Source of the DNA: a virus
Reading direction: 5' to 3' (one strand)
Virus record (IMG/VR): IMGVR_UViG_3300033571_005598
Coordinates: 1 to 55,652 of that record
DNA: 55,652 nucleotides
Position numbers and translations under genes: made by a program. The notes beneath the pieces were generated by a model. That model saw only the letters and a program-made list of their open reading frames with translations. It ran no database searches and had not been told where the DNA came from. Below are positions 26,589-36,800 of the stretch, piece by piece; the stretch's first letter is position 1; every line of letters begins with the position of its first letter.

Positions 26589-27086
26589 TTATTTTTCACC
26601 TTTTGTATAGATAGCGATATTTGTTTTTGGTTCACCAACTTCGCAGTACTGGTCTGCGTTGATGCCCAAGTCGTTTAGTGCCCCAACCCGCCAATATGAA
26701 GGCTGGACATAATCAAGTATCTTATTGACAATTTCTTCAGTTGACAACGTAACTTCGCCAGTATCCATATCAACGGAAGACTGCTGAAGGCGTTCAAACA
26801 CTTGCATCATGAGACCCTTACTGTCCCATGACTTACGGGCAGAACCAACCTTGCATTTGATTTCAGCACCGGTGCTGAGGGTCAATTCCGTCTTCTTTTC
26901 AGATTGCATTTTTTCAACCATCTTGGCTGCAAACGAATCGTAAATTAAGGCAATGTCTTTCTTTACATGGTTAAGCATTACAAGATGCTCAGACCAAACA
27001 TCAAGGTCTGCCTCGCTGACGTCTTCGCTATTAAGGAACTTGTCAAGGGTCATAAGCATGATTCGTAAATCTGCTGGAGTTATCAT
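26589..27086 (-). CDS. Hypothetical helical protein upstream of annealing protein
   Basis: A 165-residue protein with a long N-terminal helical region (EHLVMLNHVKKDIALIYDSFAAKMVEKM), a short beta turn (LTLSTGAEIKCKVG) and a C-terminal VQPSYWRVGALNDLGINADQY segment. Its arrangement resembles small proteins found beside phage Rad52/RecT-type genes, but no family motif is certain. GGAGAG lies about 4 bases before ATG. It lies between the terminase and the annealing protein; a role as annealing accessory is an inference. Confidence 0.55.
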   Translation of the reverse strand: MITPADLRIMLMTLDKFLNSEDVSEADLDVWSEHLVMLNHVKKDIALIYDSFAAKMVEKMQSEKKTELTLSTGAEIKCKVGSARKSWDSKGLMMQVFERLQQSSVDMDTGEVTLSTEEIVNKILDYVQPSYWRVGALNDLGINADQYCEVGEPKTNIAIYTKGEK

Positions 27087-27098
27087 TTTCTCTCCGTC

Positions 27099-27138
27099 TA
27101 GTAGTAAGTACCTGGGGTTAGTAGTAGGTACCTAGACG
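27099..27138. repeat. 20-base tandem direct repeat at terminase 3' end
   Basis: Two units with a 20-base period: tagtagtaagtacct at 27099-27113 and tagtagtaggtacct at 27119-27133 (one mismatch), separated by ggggt. The second contains the palindrome AGGTACCT. They span the stop of the terminase gene (27132) and the 45-base gap to the next gene. A protein-binding site is possible; nothing else marks function. Confidence 0.6.
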
Positions 27139-28475
27139 ATGATACTGACGATTTTCCTTTGTGGCAACCCGAGGCCGGTTAAATGTGTGAATGCTCCAAC
27201 AACGGAGTCAACTTGGTCGTCATGGTCGCACGCTTCAGGAAATGAGGAAAGTTCATCCATCCAGTCGCTCAACCACGTACCCCTTACAACTCTTACGTTT
27301 CCGTTGCCCACAGCCGCCGCAAATGGTCTAGCCCTGGTTAATTTATCACCAGTTGAGCGTATTCCTGCAAAATCAAAGCCGGGAACAACATATCTGGCAT
27401 ATTGGTCCACCAAGGCCTTGCCTGAAGAGCCAGGCTCCTGCTCCATCCTGATGGCGACTCCCCTGCCGTCCTCGTAGGCGGTCTGAGCGACCAGTTGCTC
27501 CACCTTCTCTCCTTTGACGCGGGCTCTCTTGACATCCAAGACATAAGCAACACCACCGTCAAAAAGCATCAATGTTCCGACTGTCCAGTCAGGGTTGGGG
27601 GTCGCATGGGACGGTTCAGTTGCTGCAAGGTCCCAGAAACGCACAGCCCTAGCCGCTGATGTGACGGTGGGCACCTCGTTGTTGTCAATTATTATTATAT
27701 TTTCTCTTTCAAACAGGGTTCCCAGGGTGGTGCTCCACCAGTCACCTTCTTCTAGTCTTCGCCGTTCAACAGGGTCAAGAGCCTGAAGAGCCTGTCGGTA
27801 GGAGTCTGCGTCAATTCCAGGATTGTCTGTCAATTTTGACGGCACAAAAATGCGTCCCTTTTCCATTCCCTCAACGATAAATCGCTGCCTAACCCAGTTG
27901 GGGGCGGGGTTTGATGCCGCCCTCATCCGAAGAGGAACCTGAGAAAGTGGTCCAGAGTTCGGACGACGGAGACGGGAGAACATGTACCTGTAGTCGGATT
28001 CTCGGATTTCGGTAACTTCATCCATTCCGATGAACTGAAATTCTGAACCCTTATAGCGAAGATAGTCGTTGGTGTTATTTAAGTACCCAAAAGAGACTCT
28101 CGCACCAGAAGGGAAGGTGGCAACATAACTGTTTGCGTTCCAGTGAATTTCGTCAGAACCCTCTATCCATGTCTTGAATCTGTCCATGAGAGCACCGGGA
28201 AGCGCCAAGTCGGCGTATGTACGCCTGAACAGAATTGCCGAATAGTTAGGCACATCTACATACTGAAGAGCAGACATTAACAATGCAGAACTTTTGCCTC
28301 CACCTGCTGCTCCGCCAAATAACGCCTCAATACCGTTAGTTCTTAAAAAAACTTTTTGCGTGATAGATGCTTCCTCTGGACAGAATTCAGGTTTTTTAGG
28401 TTCTAAGTATTCAAGAACTTTTATCCAGTCGGTAGTCATGGTTTTCTTTCTGTAGGGCAATTGCACATTAGGCAT
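27132..28475 (-). CDS. Terminase large subunit
   Basis: A 447-residue packaging motor. Walker A is GGAAGGGKSSALL with Lys at about residue 61; Walker B is FQFIGMDE near residues 147-153. The C-terminal nuclease is RNase H-like with RFWDLAATE, an IRMEQEPGSSG segment and DHDDQVDSVVGAF near the end. The ATG at 28475 is 25 bases from the divergent gene; an internal ATG at 28439 (MTTDW) would leave room for promoters. It is the first gene of the minus-strand operon and is divided from the portal, which lies on the other strand. No small terminase is seen. Confidence 0.95.
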   Translation of the reverse strand: MPNVQLPYRKKTMTTDWIKVLEYLEPKKPEFCPEEASITQKVFLRTNGIEALFGGAAGGGKSSALLMSALQYVDVPNYSAILFRRTYADLALPGALMDRFKTWIEGSDEIHWNANSYVATFPSGARVSFGYLNNTNDYLRYKGSEFQFIGMDEVTEIRESDYRYMFSRLRRPNSGPLSQVPLRMRAASNPAPNWVRQRFIVEGMEKGRIFVPSKLTDNPGIDADSYRQALQALDPVERRRLEEGDWWSTTLGTLFERENIIIIDNNEVPTVTSAARAVRFWDLAATEPSHATPNPDWTVGTLMLFDGGVAYVLDVKRARVKGEKVEQLVAQTAYEDGRGVAIRMEQEPGSSGKALVDQYARYVVPGFDFAGIRSTGDKLTRARPFAAAVGNGNVRVVRGTWLSDWMDELSSFPEACDHDDQVDSVVGAFTHLTGLGLPQRKIVSIIV

Positions 28476-28500
28476 GTTTTATGCGCTACGGTGTGAGCAT
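28440..28500. promoter_or_regulatory. Divergent gene boundary, presumed promoter region
   Basis: All genes to the left run leftward and all to the right run rightward, so divergent promoters are expected at or around this point. Only 25 bases separate the two outermost starts (28475 and 28501), or 61 if the terminase begins at 28439. A TTGCAC sequence at 28461-28466 resembles a -35 box but no good -10 box follows at the usual distance. The call is positional, not from a matched promoter. Confidence 0.3.
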
Positions 28501-28725
28501 ATGAATAATTTCATCACTAAAACGAAGTCTGTAAGTGTAAAGAGTATTAAGTTTTTATGGGGGGTAGTAAAAGAATTGTTAACACGCCCGTTCTTCGCCA
28601 ACGTTTTAATGGTAGGATTTATATTATTTACAAGTATAGGGGCGAGCATGGTTTCGCCTGCTTTGGGTTTCATTGCGGCGGGTGTTACATGCGGAATTTT
28701 CGGTTTATTGCTAGGTCTTGAGTAA
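28501..28725 (+). CDS. Small two-helix membrane protein
   Basis: A 74-residue protein from ATG 28501 (MNNF). An ATG at 28474 also lies in frame, but it would overlap the terminase start. Two hydrophobic segments (residues about 30-50 FFANVLMVGFILFTSIGASM, about 54-74 PALGFIAAGVTCGIFGLLLG) indicate two transmembrane helices after a basic N-terminus. It precedes the portal by 3 bases. It might be a holin-like or superinfection-related protein; nothing in the sequence decides. No strong ribosome-binding site. Confidence 0.5.
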   Translation: MNNFITKTKSVSVKSIKFLWGVVKELLTRPFFANVLMVGFILFTSIGASMVSPALGFIAAGVTCGIFGLLLGLE

Positions 28726-28728
28726 AAA

Positions 28729-30786
28729 ATGGCTTGGAACAACTTTAATAATAAATCACTGAACAATCAGTCCGCAAAGAGCGTAGGACCTGGCGCGCCA
28801 ATTTCGCACAACCCCGGTTACGCAGGGAAGGCCTATTCCGACTCGTGGGATATTGAACGCGTTTATAAAGAAGGAATGCAGAAAGTCACCTGGGTTGCTA
28901 GATGTATTGACGCAATCGCCGGAAACCAAGCAAGACTCCCGGTCGTGCTTAGGAAAGACAACTCTCCACAGGGTGAGATTATTACGGGCTCAAAAGCAAA
29001 AAATTCAGAGATATTAAAAATTCTGAATACAAAATCCAATATAGGCGAAAATTCATTCATATTTAGATACAGGCTTTCTTCTCAACTTTTAATGAGCACC
29101 CGAGGCGTGTTTATAGAAAAAATTTACGGTAGGGACGGCGGCGTTATCGCTCTTAACCTCCTACCACCACAAAGTACTGCTCCGATTCCCGACCCAAGAA
29201 ACTTTGTTGCTGGGTACGAAGTAAAGATGCCAAACGGCAGCATTATAAACATGAAACCCAAAGATGTTATTTGGATTCGTAAGCCGCACCCATTAGACCC
29301 ATATCTGTCAATGACCCCATTAGAGGCTGCTGGCATTGCTGTGGAAATAGAAAACTTGGCAAAGGTCTACAACAGAAACTACCTACTCAACGATGGTCGC
29401 CCTGGCGGTCTCCTCGTTTTGCGTGGCGAAATTGACGATGATGACAAAGAAGAACTAAAAAGCAGATTTAGAGGAAATATTGCTCGTGCTGGAGCAACGA
29501 CTGTTATCTCATCCGACGACGGTGCCGACTTTGTTGACACCTCCGCTAGCCCCCGTGATGCTGCATACATTCAAATGCGCCAAATCACCAAAGAAGAGAT
29601 TCTGGCATCTTTTGGTGTTCCTGAATCAGTTATCGGAAATGCCGCTGGCAGGACATTTTCTAATGCTGGCGAAGAAATCCGAGTTTTTTGGAACGAAACA
29701 ATGCTTCCACACTTGGAGCCAATTGCTCGCGCCTTGGACGAACTGGATGACCAGTATTATATTGATTTTGATGTTAGGAACGTCCCTGTACTGATTCTTT
29801 ACGAACAGGAAAGAAACAGATACCTGAAAGACGAACTGGGTCAAGGTCTAATTAGTACTAACGAATACAGAATCGGTACAGGCAGAAAAGAAGTTGAAAG
29901 CGACCTCGCTGATTCTCTTTTGATGAATCCAAACCTGACTCCAATTGCAAACACAAAGAAGAAGATGGAAGAACCTGCACAGGCTGGCGTAATGGGAGCA
30001 CCAGGAGCACCAGGAATGCCAGGAATGCCACCAGGAATGCCAGGAATGCCAGGAATGCCTCCAGGGGCAGAGGGAATGCCCCCAGACCCGACGACAATGC
30101 AAGGTGCCATGGAACTTGCAACACAAGGCGAGCAAATGGCGCAAGGAGCAGGAATGCCTCCAGTTGACGCGGCAATGTCTCCAGAGCAGGGAGCCATACC
30201 GACTGCTCCAGCGCAGGCATCTGCAAACTATTCAGCGCTACAAACCAAAACAGAGCAAGAGTGGCAAACAAAAGTTGACACGACATTTAGCAGATGGACT
30301 GAGATTCTTGACAGAAGCCTAGAAAGGGTGTTTGAAAGACAGCAGAGAGTTGTTCTTGAAAAAGCATCTGGCATCAAATCTAGAAAACTATTGGCAACAG
30401 GAGCGCTTGACGTTGAAAGCATATTTAGTACCGATATATGGGCTAAGCAGATAGACGAAGACATCAGGCCTGTTCTCAATGCAATTATCCAAGACGCACA
30501 AACAACGTATTCTGAAAAAAACCTTGTCAAGATGCCGTTGAAAAAAGAAGACATCGTTGCTCATGTCAACTCACAAATTGCCAGAATTAAGTCAGTGAAC
30601 GAAGAAACAGCACAAGAAATCAACAATGCGGTATATGCAACACTTGGTGTTCTTGGCGAAGAAGACAAGGTGACAACCTTGAGAACCGCCCTTGTTGGAA
30701 CCTTTACCAATCTTCTTGCTAAAAAGAAATCACAGATTGCCGAAGACGAAACACGTCGTGCGTGGTCAATGGGTTCAAACATCTAA
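28729..30786 (+). CDS. Portal protein (HK97-type) with collagen-like and helical C-terminus
   Basis: A 685-residue protein. Residues 1-415 match an HK97-type portal: KVTWVARCIDAIAGNQARLP, LLPPQSTAPIPDPRNF, DVIWIRKPHPLDPYLSMTPL, the RPGGLLVLRG strand, and AYIQMRQITKEEILASFGVP plus VFWNETMLPHLEPIAR. Residues about 420-500 are Gly/Met/Pro repeats (GMPGMPPG). Residues about 510-685 are helical, ending in TLRTALVGTFTNLLAKKKS and AEDETRRAWSMG, which resembles a Mu gpF-like minor head region. It forms the dodecameric DNA entry ring. The repeat-rich linker and extra C-terminus make it longer than typical portals. Confidence 0.9.
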   Translation: MAWNNFNNKSLNNQSAKSVGPGAPISHNPGYAGKAYSDSWDIERVYKEGMQKVTWVARCIDAIAGNQARLPVVLRKDNSPQGEIITGSKAKNSEILKILNTKSNIGENSFIFRYRLSSQLLMSTRGVFIEKIYGRDGGVIALNLLPPQSTAPIPDPRNFVAGYEVKMPNGSIINMKPKDVIWIRKPHPLDPYLSMTPLEAAGIAVEIENLAKVYNRNYLLNDGRPGGLLVLRGEIDDDDKEELKSRFRGNIARAGATTVISSDDGADFVDTSASPRDAAYIQMRQITKEEILASFGVPESVIGNAAGRTFSNAGEEIRVFWNETMLPHLEPIARALDELDDQYYIDFDVRNVPVLILYEQERNRYLKDELGQGLISTNEYRIGTGRKEVESDLADSLLMNPNLTPIANTKKKMEEPAQAGVMGAPGAPGMPGMPPGMPGMPGMPPGAEGMPPDPTTMQGAMELATQGEQMAQGAGMPPVDAAMSPEQGAIPTAPAQASANYSALQTKTEQEWQTKVDTTFSRWTEILDRSLERVFERQQRVVLEKASGIKSRKLLATGALDVESIFSTDIWAKQIDEDIRPVLNAIIQDAQTTYSEKNLVKMPLKKEDIVAHVNSQIARIKSVNEETAQEINNAVYATLGVLGEEDKVTTLRTALVGTFTNLLAKKKSQIAEDETRRAWSMGSNI
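29995..30090. repeat. Gly-Met-Pro repeat segment in portal
   Basis: A run of GGAATGCCA/CCAGGAATGCC units encodes Gly-Met-Pro and Gly-Ala-Pro triplets. The repeated trinucleotide pattern is collagen-like but short. It lies in the flexible part between the portal core and its C-terminal helices. Confidence 0.6.
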
Positions 30787-30894
30787 TTTCTGTAAATAGC
30801 AAAACCTATTTAAAGAAACAGCAATATCTGTATTCAATACTTGCAATCGTTTGAGTTCCTATCATTTATTATCAATTAGGACATTAGGAGCGAC
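30787..30894 (+). promoter_or_regulatory. Intergenic region before protease fusion gene
   Basis: A 108-base AT-rich gap between portal and the 2290-residue gene. It contains TTGCAA at 30841-30846 and AT-rich TATTAT at 30867-30872, at longer than usual spacing. AGGAG lies about 5 bases before the ATG. A promoter is possible; I cannot match one confidently. Confidence 0.25.
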
Positions 30895-33800
30895 ATGAGT
30901 CAGCAAGACATTCAATTTAAAGCCATTCCTGGCCAGTTCAACATTGACGAGGCTCAGGGCGTAGTTGAGTGTTTCGTCGCAGGTATCGGCAACAAAGATT
31001 CGGTTGGCGACGTTTTGATTACTGGGGCATTTACTAAAAGCCTTACCCGCCGCAAGCCTCGTGTTGTTTGGGGTCACAACTGGAACGACCCAATCGGCAA
31101 AGTCCTTGAAATATATGAAGTTGCACCTGGGGATAGAAGACTCCCATCCAAGATGTTAAATGCTGGAATTGGCGGCCTTTACGCAAGAGTTCAGTTCAAC
31201 CTCAACTCAGAAAAAGGTCGTGAGGCATTCGCCAACGTCGCTTTCTTCGGTCAAGAGCAAGAATGGTCAATCGGTTATAAAACGCTTGATTCAATCTTTG
31301 ACCCGAACATCCAAGCAAACATTCTAAAAGAAGTAGAACTTTACGAAGTATCGCCAGTACTACATGGTGCTAACCAACTAACTGGAACAATTTCTGTAAA
31401 GTCTGACGAAACAGCCGAGAAGCACATGCCGGGAATGATGATGCCCCACCACGAAGGAATGGGTGCTGGTCCTAAAATTGTTGTCGTAAGACAAAGCAAC
31501 GATGACGACGACGATAAGCCGATTTTCTCAGAAGGTCTCGCTCAGGCACTTGGTGACAACGAAAAAGAAAGATTGACACGCGAACTGCAAGCCAGAAGCG
31601 GTTCATCAATTCAATTGGTTTCCGCTACAGAGAGTACGGCAAAGTTTAGAAGAATGACTTCTGATGGTCGTTCCGTAATGTACAGAATTGGATACCACAC
31701 TCCAGACAATTACGTTACCTTCATGTTTGGAAAGCCGGAACTGGCGGAAAGCCAACAACCGGGCGGTTCACGCACTGTTGTTCCGTCACAGATGCCTTCA
31801 ATGCCAATGCAGGTTAAGCCACGAGTAACAACTGACTCAACAAACTATGTTGTTAGCCCTGAATACGTAATGCCAAAAGGCGAAGATTACGAAAAGTCAG
31901 CCTTTGACGAAGAACTAGAAAATCTTGCTCAAATTCTTGATGAGACATTTGATGTAAAAGTTGGAAGAACTCTTAGTTCTCGCAACATGTCAAAACTAAA
32001 AACTGTCCTAGAGACACTTCAGGATATTGTTTCATCAGCAGAAAAAGATGTTGAGTCAAAAAGCGATTACATCATTCCTGTCAAACTGGAAAATGCGTTT
32101 GAGACCAAGCAGTTACTTGACCCAATTTTTGATTACCACAGAGTTGAATCTCATGTGACAGAAGACGGAATAGTCATCACAACAGGGGTAACTCAAGAAT
32201 TTATAGAGGCCATTGGCGTGGCCGAAAAAGCCTTGGGGCGAACGCTGAGCGGTGGCCTGGGAAAATTAGGCCGCGCCGGTAGGGGCGCGGTAAACTTTGA
32301 CCCAAAAGCATGGGACGGTGACGGAGACGGAATCGTACAAGAAGGAACACCGTACTCACGTCCAGCAATACCTGGAGTAAATGACCGCGCATCTGGCGGA
32401 AGAGTTGATGCCACTGCTGCAACCCGTGCATGGCAAAATCAACGCAGAGCCGGAATGGCATCACGTACTGGCCGTATGGATGCAGATGACAACTTTGACG
32501 AATACGACGAAGCAATGGGTCCACCAATGCGTCGTGCAGGTAGAGGAATGGCTGAAGACCCAACTGGCGACGCTGCTTCAGAAAACCTTGATAGGGACAG
32601 AAACGCTGGCGCTGTAAGAAGAGGATTGAGTTCAAGCACACCAAAGCCTCGTAAAAAGTCAACCGATTACAAAAAAGACAAAAACTACACAGACCTTGAC
32701 GATGACGACAAGAAAATTGTAGACGTAATTCAAGAAGCAATAGAAAACGGCGAGATAACGGGTGAAAGTTATTGGTCGGATTGGGTGAGTAATACTCTTG
32801 GTGACTGGAGTCTGCAAGAACAGTACGAGGCTATTTATGGCAGGTCTGCTACTAGTGAAGACTTTCAAGAATCTGCCGACCAAAGCGGCAGTCGGTACAG
32901 AGATGGTGAAGGAAGATATGATGACGACATTGAGGAAGAATTCTATTCCGAATCAATAGCGGATGCATCCCCTCGTGAGAAACTAATAGGGCTAGTTGGA
33001 GAATACATGCCTGAGGGTTCAAAGTATGGCGACAAAAAGCACATTGCTGCACTTCGTCAATCTTTTTCTTCTGGAAGAAGCGGACTCAGTTCAAGCACTT
33101 CAGGTTCTAGAGGAAAACCGGAGCCGTTAAAGCGCGAGGGCGAATTTCACGGTGGGAATATCTACGACGAATTCAATGGTCAATATGTTGAAGGTGAAGT
33201 AGTTGCTTTATCCGACCTTTATGGCGACGACAGACCAGGGTATGGAATAGTTGGTAGATACGACAGCGACGGAAGTGGCACTGTTGATTATTTCTACGGC
33301 GGAACGGACGACGAAGAATTTGAAACCATTGAGGATGCTATAGCGTTCTTGGAAAATGTTGAAAACGAAGCAGAAAACGACAGATTCTATAACGAACCTG
33401 AATTTAGAAGCGTAGACCGTAAGCGTTCTGCTGGTAGACCTGGCGAAAGACCACTTGCAGGGTTTTCATCAAGCACCGCAGAGGTTGTGTCAAAAGATGA
33501 CTTGCCAAAAGAACTTGTAAACGACGTAGCAAATGCTGCAGTTCGCGCCGTGGGCCGTAGTGGTGACGAGACACGACTTATTGATGGGGCTAAAGAAGTA
33601 TTGGCAAACCTTACTAGCGAAAAATTAAAAGACAGCGTCGGTAAGTCTATATCCAATGCAAGAAAACGATTAGCAGAAATGCTTTCTGACGAAAAAGTCA
33701 TTGAAGAATTTCAGTCAAGAAAAGCAATTGAAGATTTTATGGACGAAGTGGGCTATGCCGTTCAAGAGATGCTTGATTTACATGTTGGTTCTGTTAAAAA

Positions 33801-36800
33801 AAATGGAACCTCTGTTGAAAAAGAAGAAATTGAAGAAATTGTAGATAATGCAAAATCTAAATTTGATAATGATTTTAATGAATTAGTTAAAGCGTCTAAA
33901 GAGTTTTGGAACAAGAGACGTAAGCCCGGCAGATTAGATGGCACTCCAGAAGAAGCAAAAAAAGAAGCAGCAATAGATAGAAAAAATTTGATGGAAACCC
34001 TCAGGGAGGGTGGAGAGCCAGAAGACCTTGAATCAACGCTTGGTTCAATTTTTAAAATGTTTGATAATGATTCTGAAAAAATAATTTCCGGAACAATTTC
34101 TGTTGAAGATTTAAACTATCTAACAGAAAAAGCACTTGACCAAATTATTGAAAACGACCCATCAATTGACCCAGAAGAATTAGTAAACGAATTTGCTGAG
34201 GCTCTCCGTGAGGGAGCATCCAAGGATGGTGCAAACCCACTGATTGTTGCTTTAGCAAAAGAATTTGGCGATGAAAAGATTACTGGTGGCGACCTAATTG
34301 ACTACCTGAATGACACTCGTCAAAATTCTGTTTACAGACCCGACAGAGGCAAGATTGAAAAAGAAAAACTTCGTGGCTTTGCTTCCAGGGTAGGCAATAA
34401 CGACCCTGCCAACACTGGAGACGGAGAACGTGGTCTTGGTTCTTCATCCGATAAGCGTGAAATGGACATGACGCTTGCTGAATATGCAGAACTAGATAAA
34501 GTTCTTAAGAAATACATGGATGACAGCCAAGTAGACGGCATCGGTGCTGACGAAGACATGCAAGTAATTCAGGATATTCTTGACAAACTTGATGAGAGTT
34601 CAGCCGCAAACGACTCAATTCCTCTTACGGACAAAGAAATTGACGACTACATGGACACTCTCACAAGAATGAGAGACAACGGTCCAGTTGAAGATTTAGC
34701 AGATAAAGAATCAATAGACAAACTGATTGACTCCTTAAAGAAAACAAAAGAATCAACAGACGGAACCTACGAATCAGATGCTCTTCAGCAGGCCGGAACA
34801 AGGCTCACTCCTCCTCCTGGCGGTCGTGGAAGAACCACAAAAGGCACTCGCCCATTCAAGAGTTCCAACGGAACAATAAATCCACACAAAAAACTTGATT
34901 TTGAATTAGAAGATTCTGAAATTGGCGAACTTCGTGATGAACTTGATGGTTTTATGAAGATGACCAACAACCCTGGTCCACTTAGGGCTGTTGCTGAGAA
35001 ACTAGAAAAAGCCACAAATGGCAAGTTTTCACTTGAAAAAGAAGAATACGAAGAAGTTGTAAAAGAAATAGAAAAACTACGGACAGACAAAAAGATAGTT
35101 ACATCAGACGTAATCGGACTTCTTGAGCAAGCAGCAGAATCCAAAAAAGGAAAGTACTCAAGCATTGAAGTCAATGGCGGACGAGGTTTCTCATCATCTA
35201 CTGGTGGTGGCAAGAACAATGGAGCACCATCCGACATTCCCGAGACAATGCAAAAGCAATTACTCATGTGGGCTAGACAGCAAAGAGGTCTTAGGCTCGC
35301 TCAAGAATCAGTTGAGAAGTTTGACAGGGACAAAGGAACTCTTCCAGCATCACATTGGAGAAGACTGCGCACCTTGTATGAGAACATGGGACCAGGCTCA
35401 GCCAGTGGCGCTGCTCGCAGTGGTGGACGCAGAGGCATCTTCGGCCGTGGAAAAGATACTTCTCCGACTACGCAGGTTGGTCGTGGACCTTCCGCTGAAA
35501 GCAAACCACTACCCCAAGGCCTGCTTGATAACACAATGTCAAAAAATCCAATTGTCACAGATGGATTTACGGACATGAGGTCTGGAAGCATGGGTGGCTC
35601 ACAGGGCGGAGGCGTATTCAAAGACCCAAAGACTGGTCAGGAATATTACATCAAGCCAGCAAAGACGCAGACTCATGCAGAAAACGAATCGCTAATGTCT
35701 CGTCTCTATGAAAGAATAGGTATTCCTGTTGCGAAAGTAAAAGTAGGAACCTACAAAGGTCGTCCAAAAATTGTTAGCATAATGATTCCAGGAGCAGAAA
35801 AAGTCAACCACGAATCCGAGATGAAAAAACCGGCGTGGAAGAAGGCGGTTCAAGATACTTTTGTGGCTAATGCGTGGCTTGCAAACTGGGACGCTGTTTC
35901 AAACGGCGGAAATACCATTAGGGGCGGAGACGGCAATGCGTACGTCGTTGATGTTGGCGGTGCTGGTCTTTTCCGAGCAAGAGGAGAAGCAAAGGGCTCG
36001 GCGTTTGGTCCTATCGTCGGGGAAATGGAATCCTTGAGAGACCCCAAACAGGACGGCGCTCAACGCGGTGTTGCATACTGGGGAGATATTCCACCAGCAG
36101 AAATTGCTCGTCAGGTAAAAGTAATTGGAGCAATATCCGATTCTGAAATCAAACAAATGGTTGATGCGTTAATTTCTGACAAGGGTGAAGCAAAGAAACT
36201 TTCTGACACTCTTATTGCACGACGTGACTATCTCGTTCAAAACTGGAGCACTGGCAAAAACAGTGGCTCCGGCAGAAGAGGTCGTACTGGCTTTTCATCT
36301 AGAACAGACCCTAGCGACCTTTCCGACTACAGACCACCCCGGCGCACGCCTGGCGGAGTACCGGCAATGAGACCTGCCGATTTTGAAGTGCGAGCCGATA
36401 GCGAAGGCGTCACTGGTGTTGGCAAGGGTGGGGCAATGGGAACAAAGCCTGACAAAAAATTCTCTGGTGACTCTTTTGACCAAGTTAAGCCAGACAAGTG
36501 GGATGAACTCACAATTGACGAAAAATGGGAATGGATGCTTGGCGAAGGAAACCCTGAAAAGGGCGGAACCATGTCTCCTGCTGCGTACGAGGGCGCTATG
36601 AAGAAACTTGGCGACGAAGAAGCCAGAGAAGAAGCAAAGCGGATGTCTCCAGAAGAACGGAGAAAAGCCCGTACCGAGTCAAGAGAGAGCCAAAGAGCGC
36701 AACTTTCCGACAACGAAAAAGAAAGAATCTCTGCTGAAAGAGCAAAGCGTCAAGCAGATGCAGAAAGCCAATCCAAGCGAGTCAAGGAAGAGGCAACTGC

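Noticed and set aside
28474-28500. ATG at 28474 as start of the small membrane protein
   Set aside because: It falls in the CATG shared with the terminase start on the other strand; ATG 28501 gives a cleaner membrane protein and avoids the overlap.
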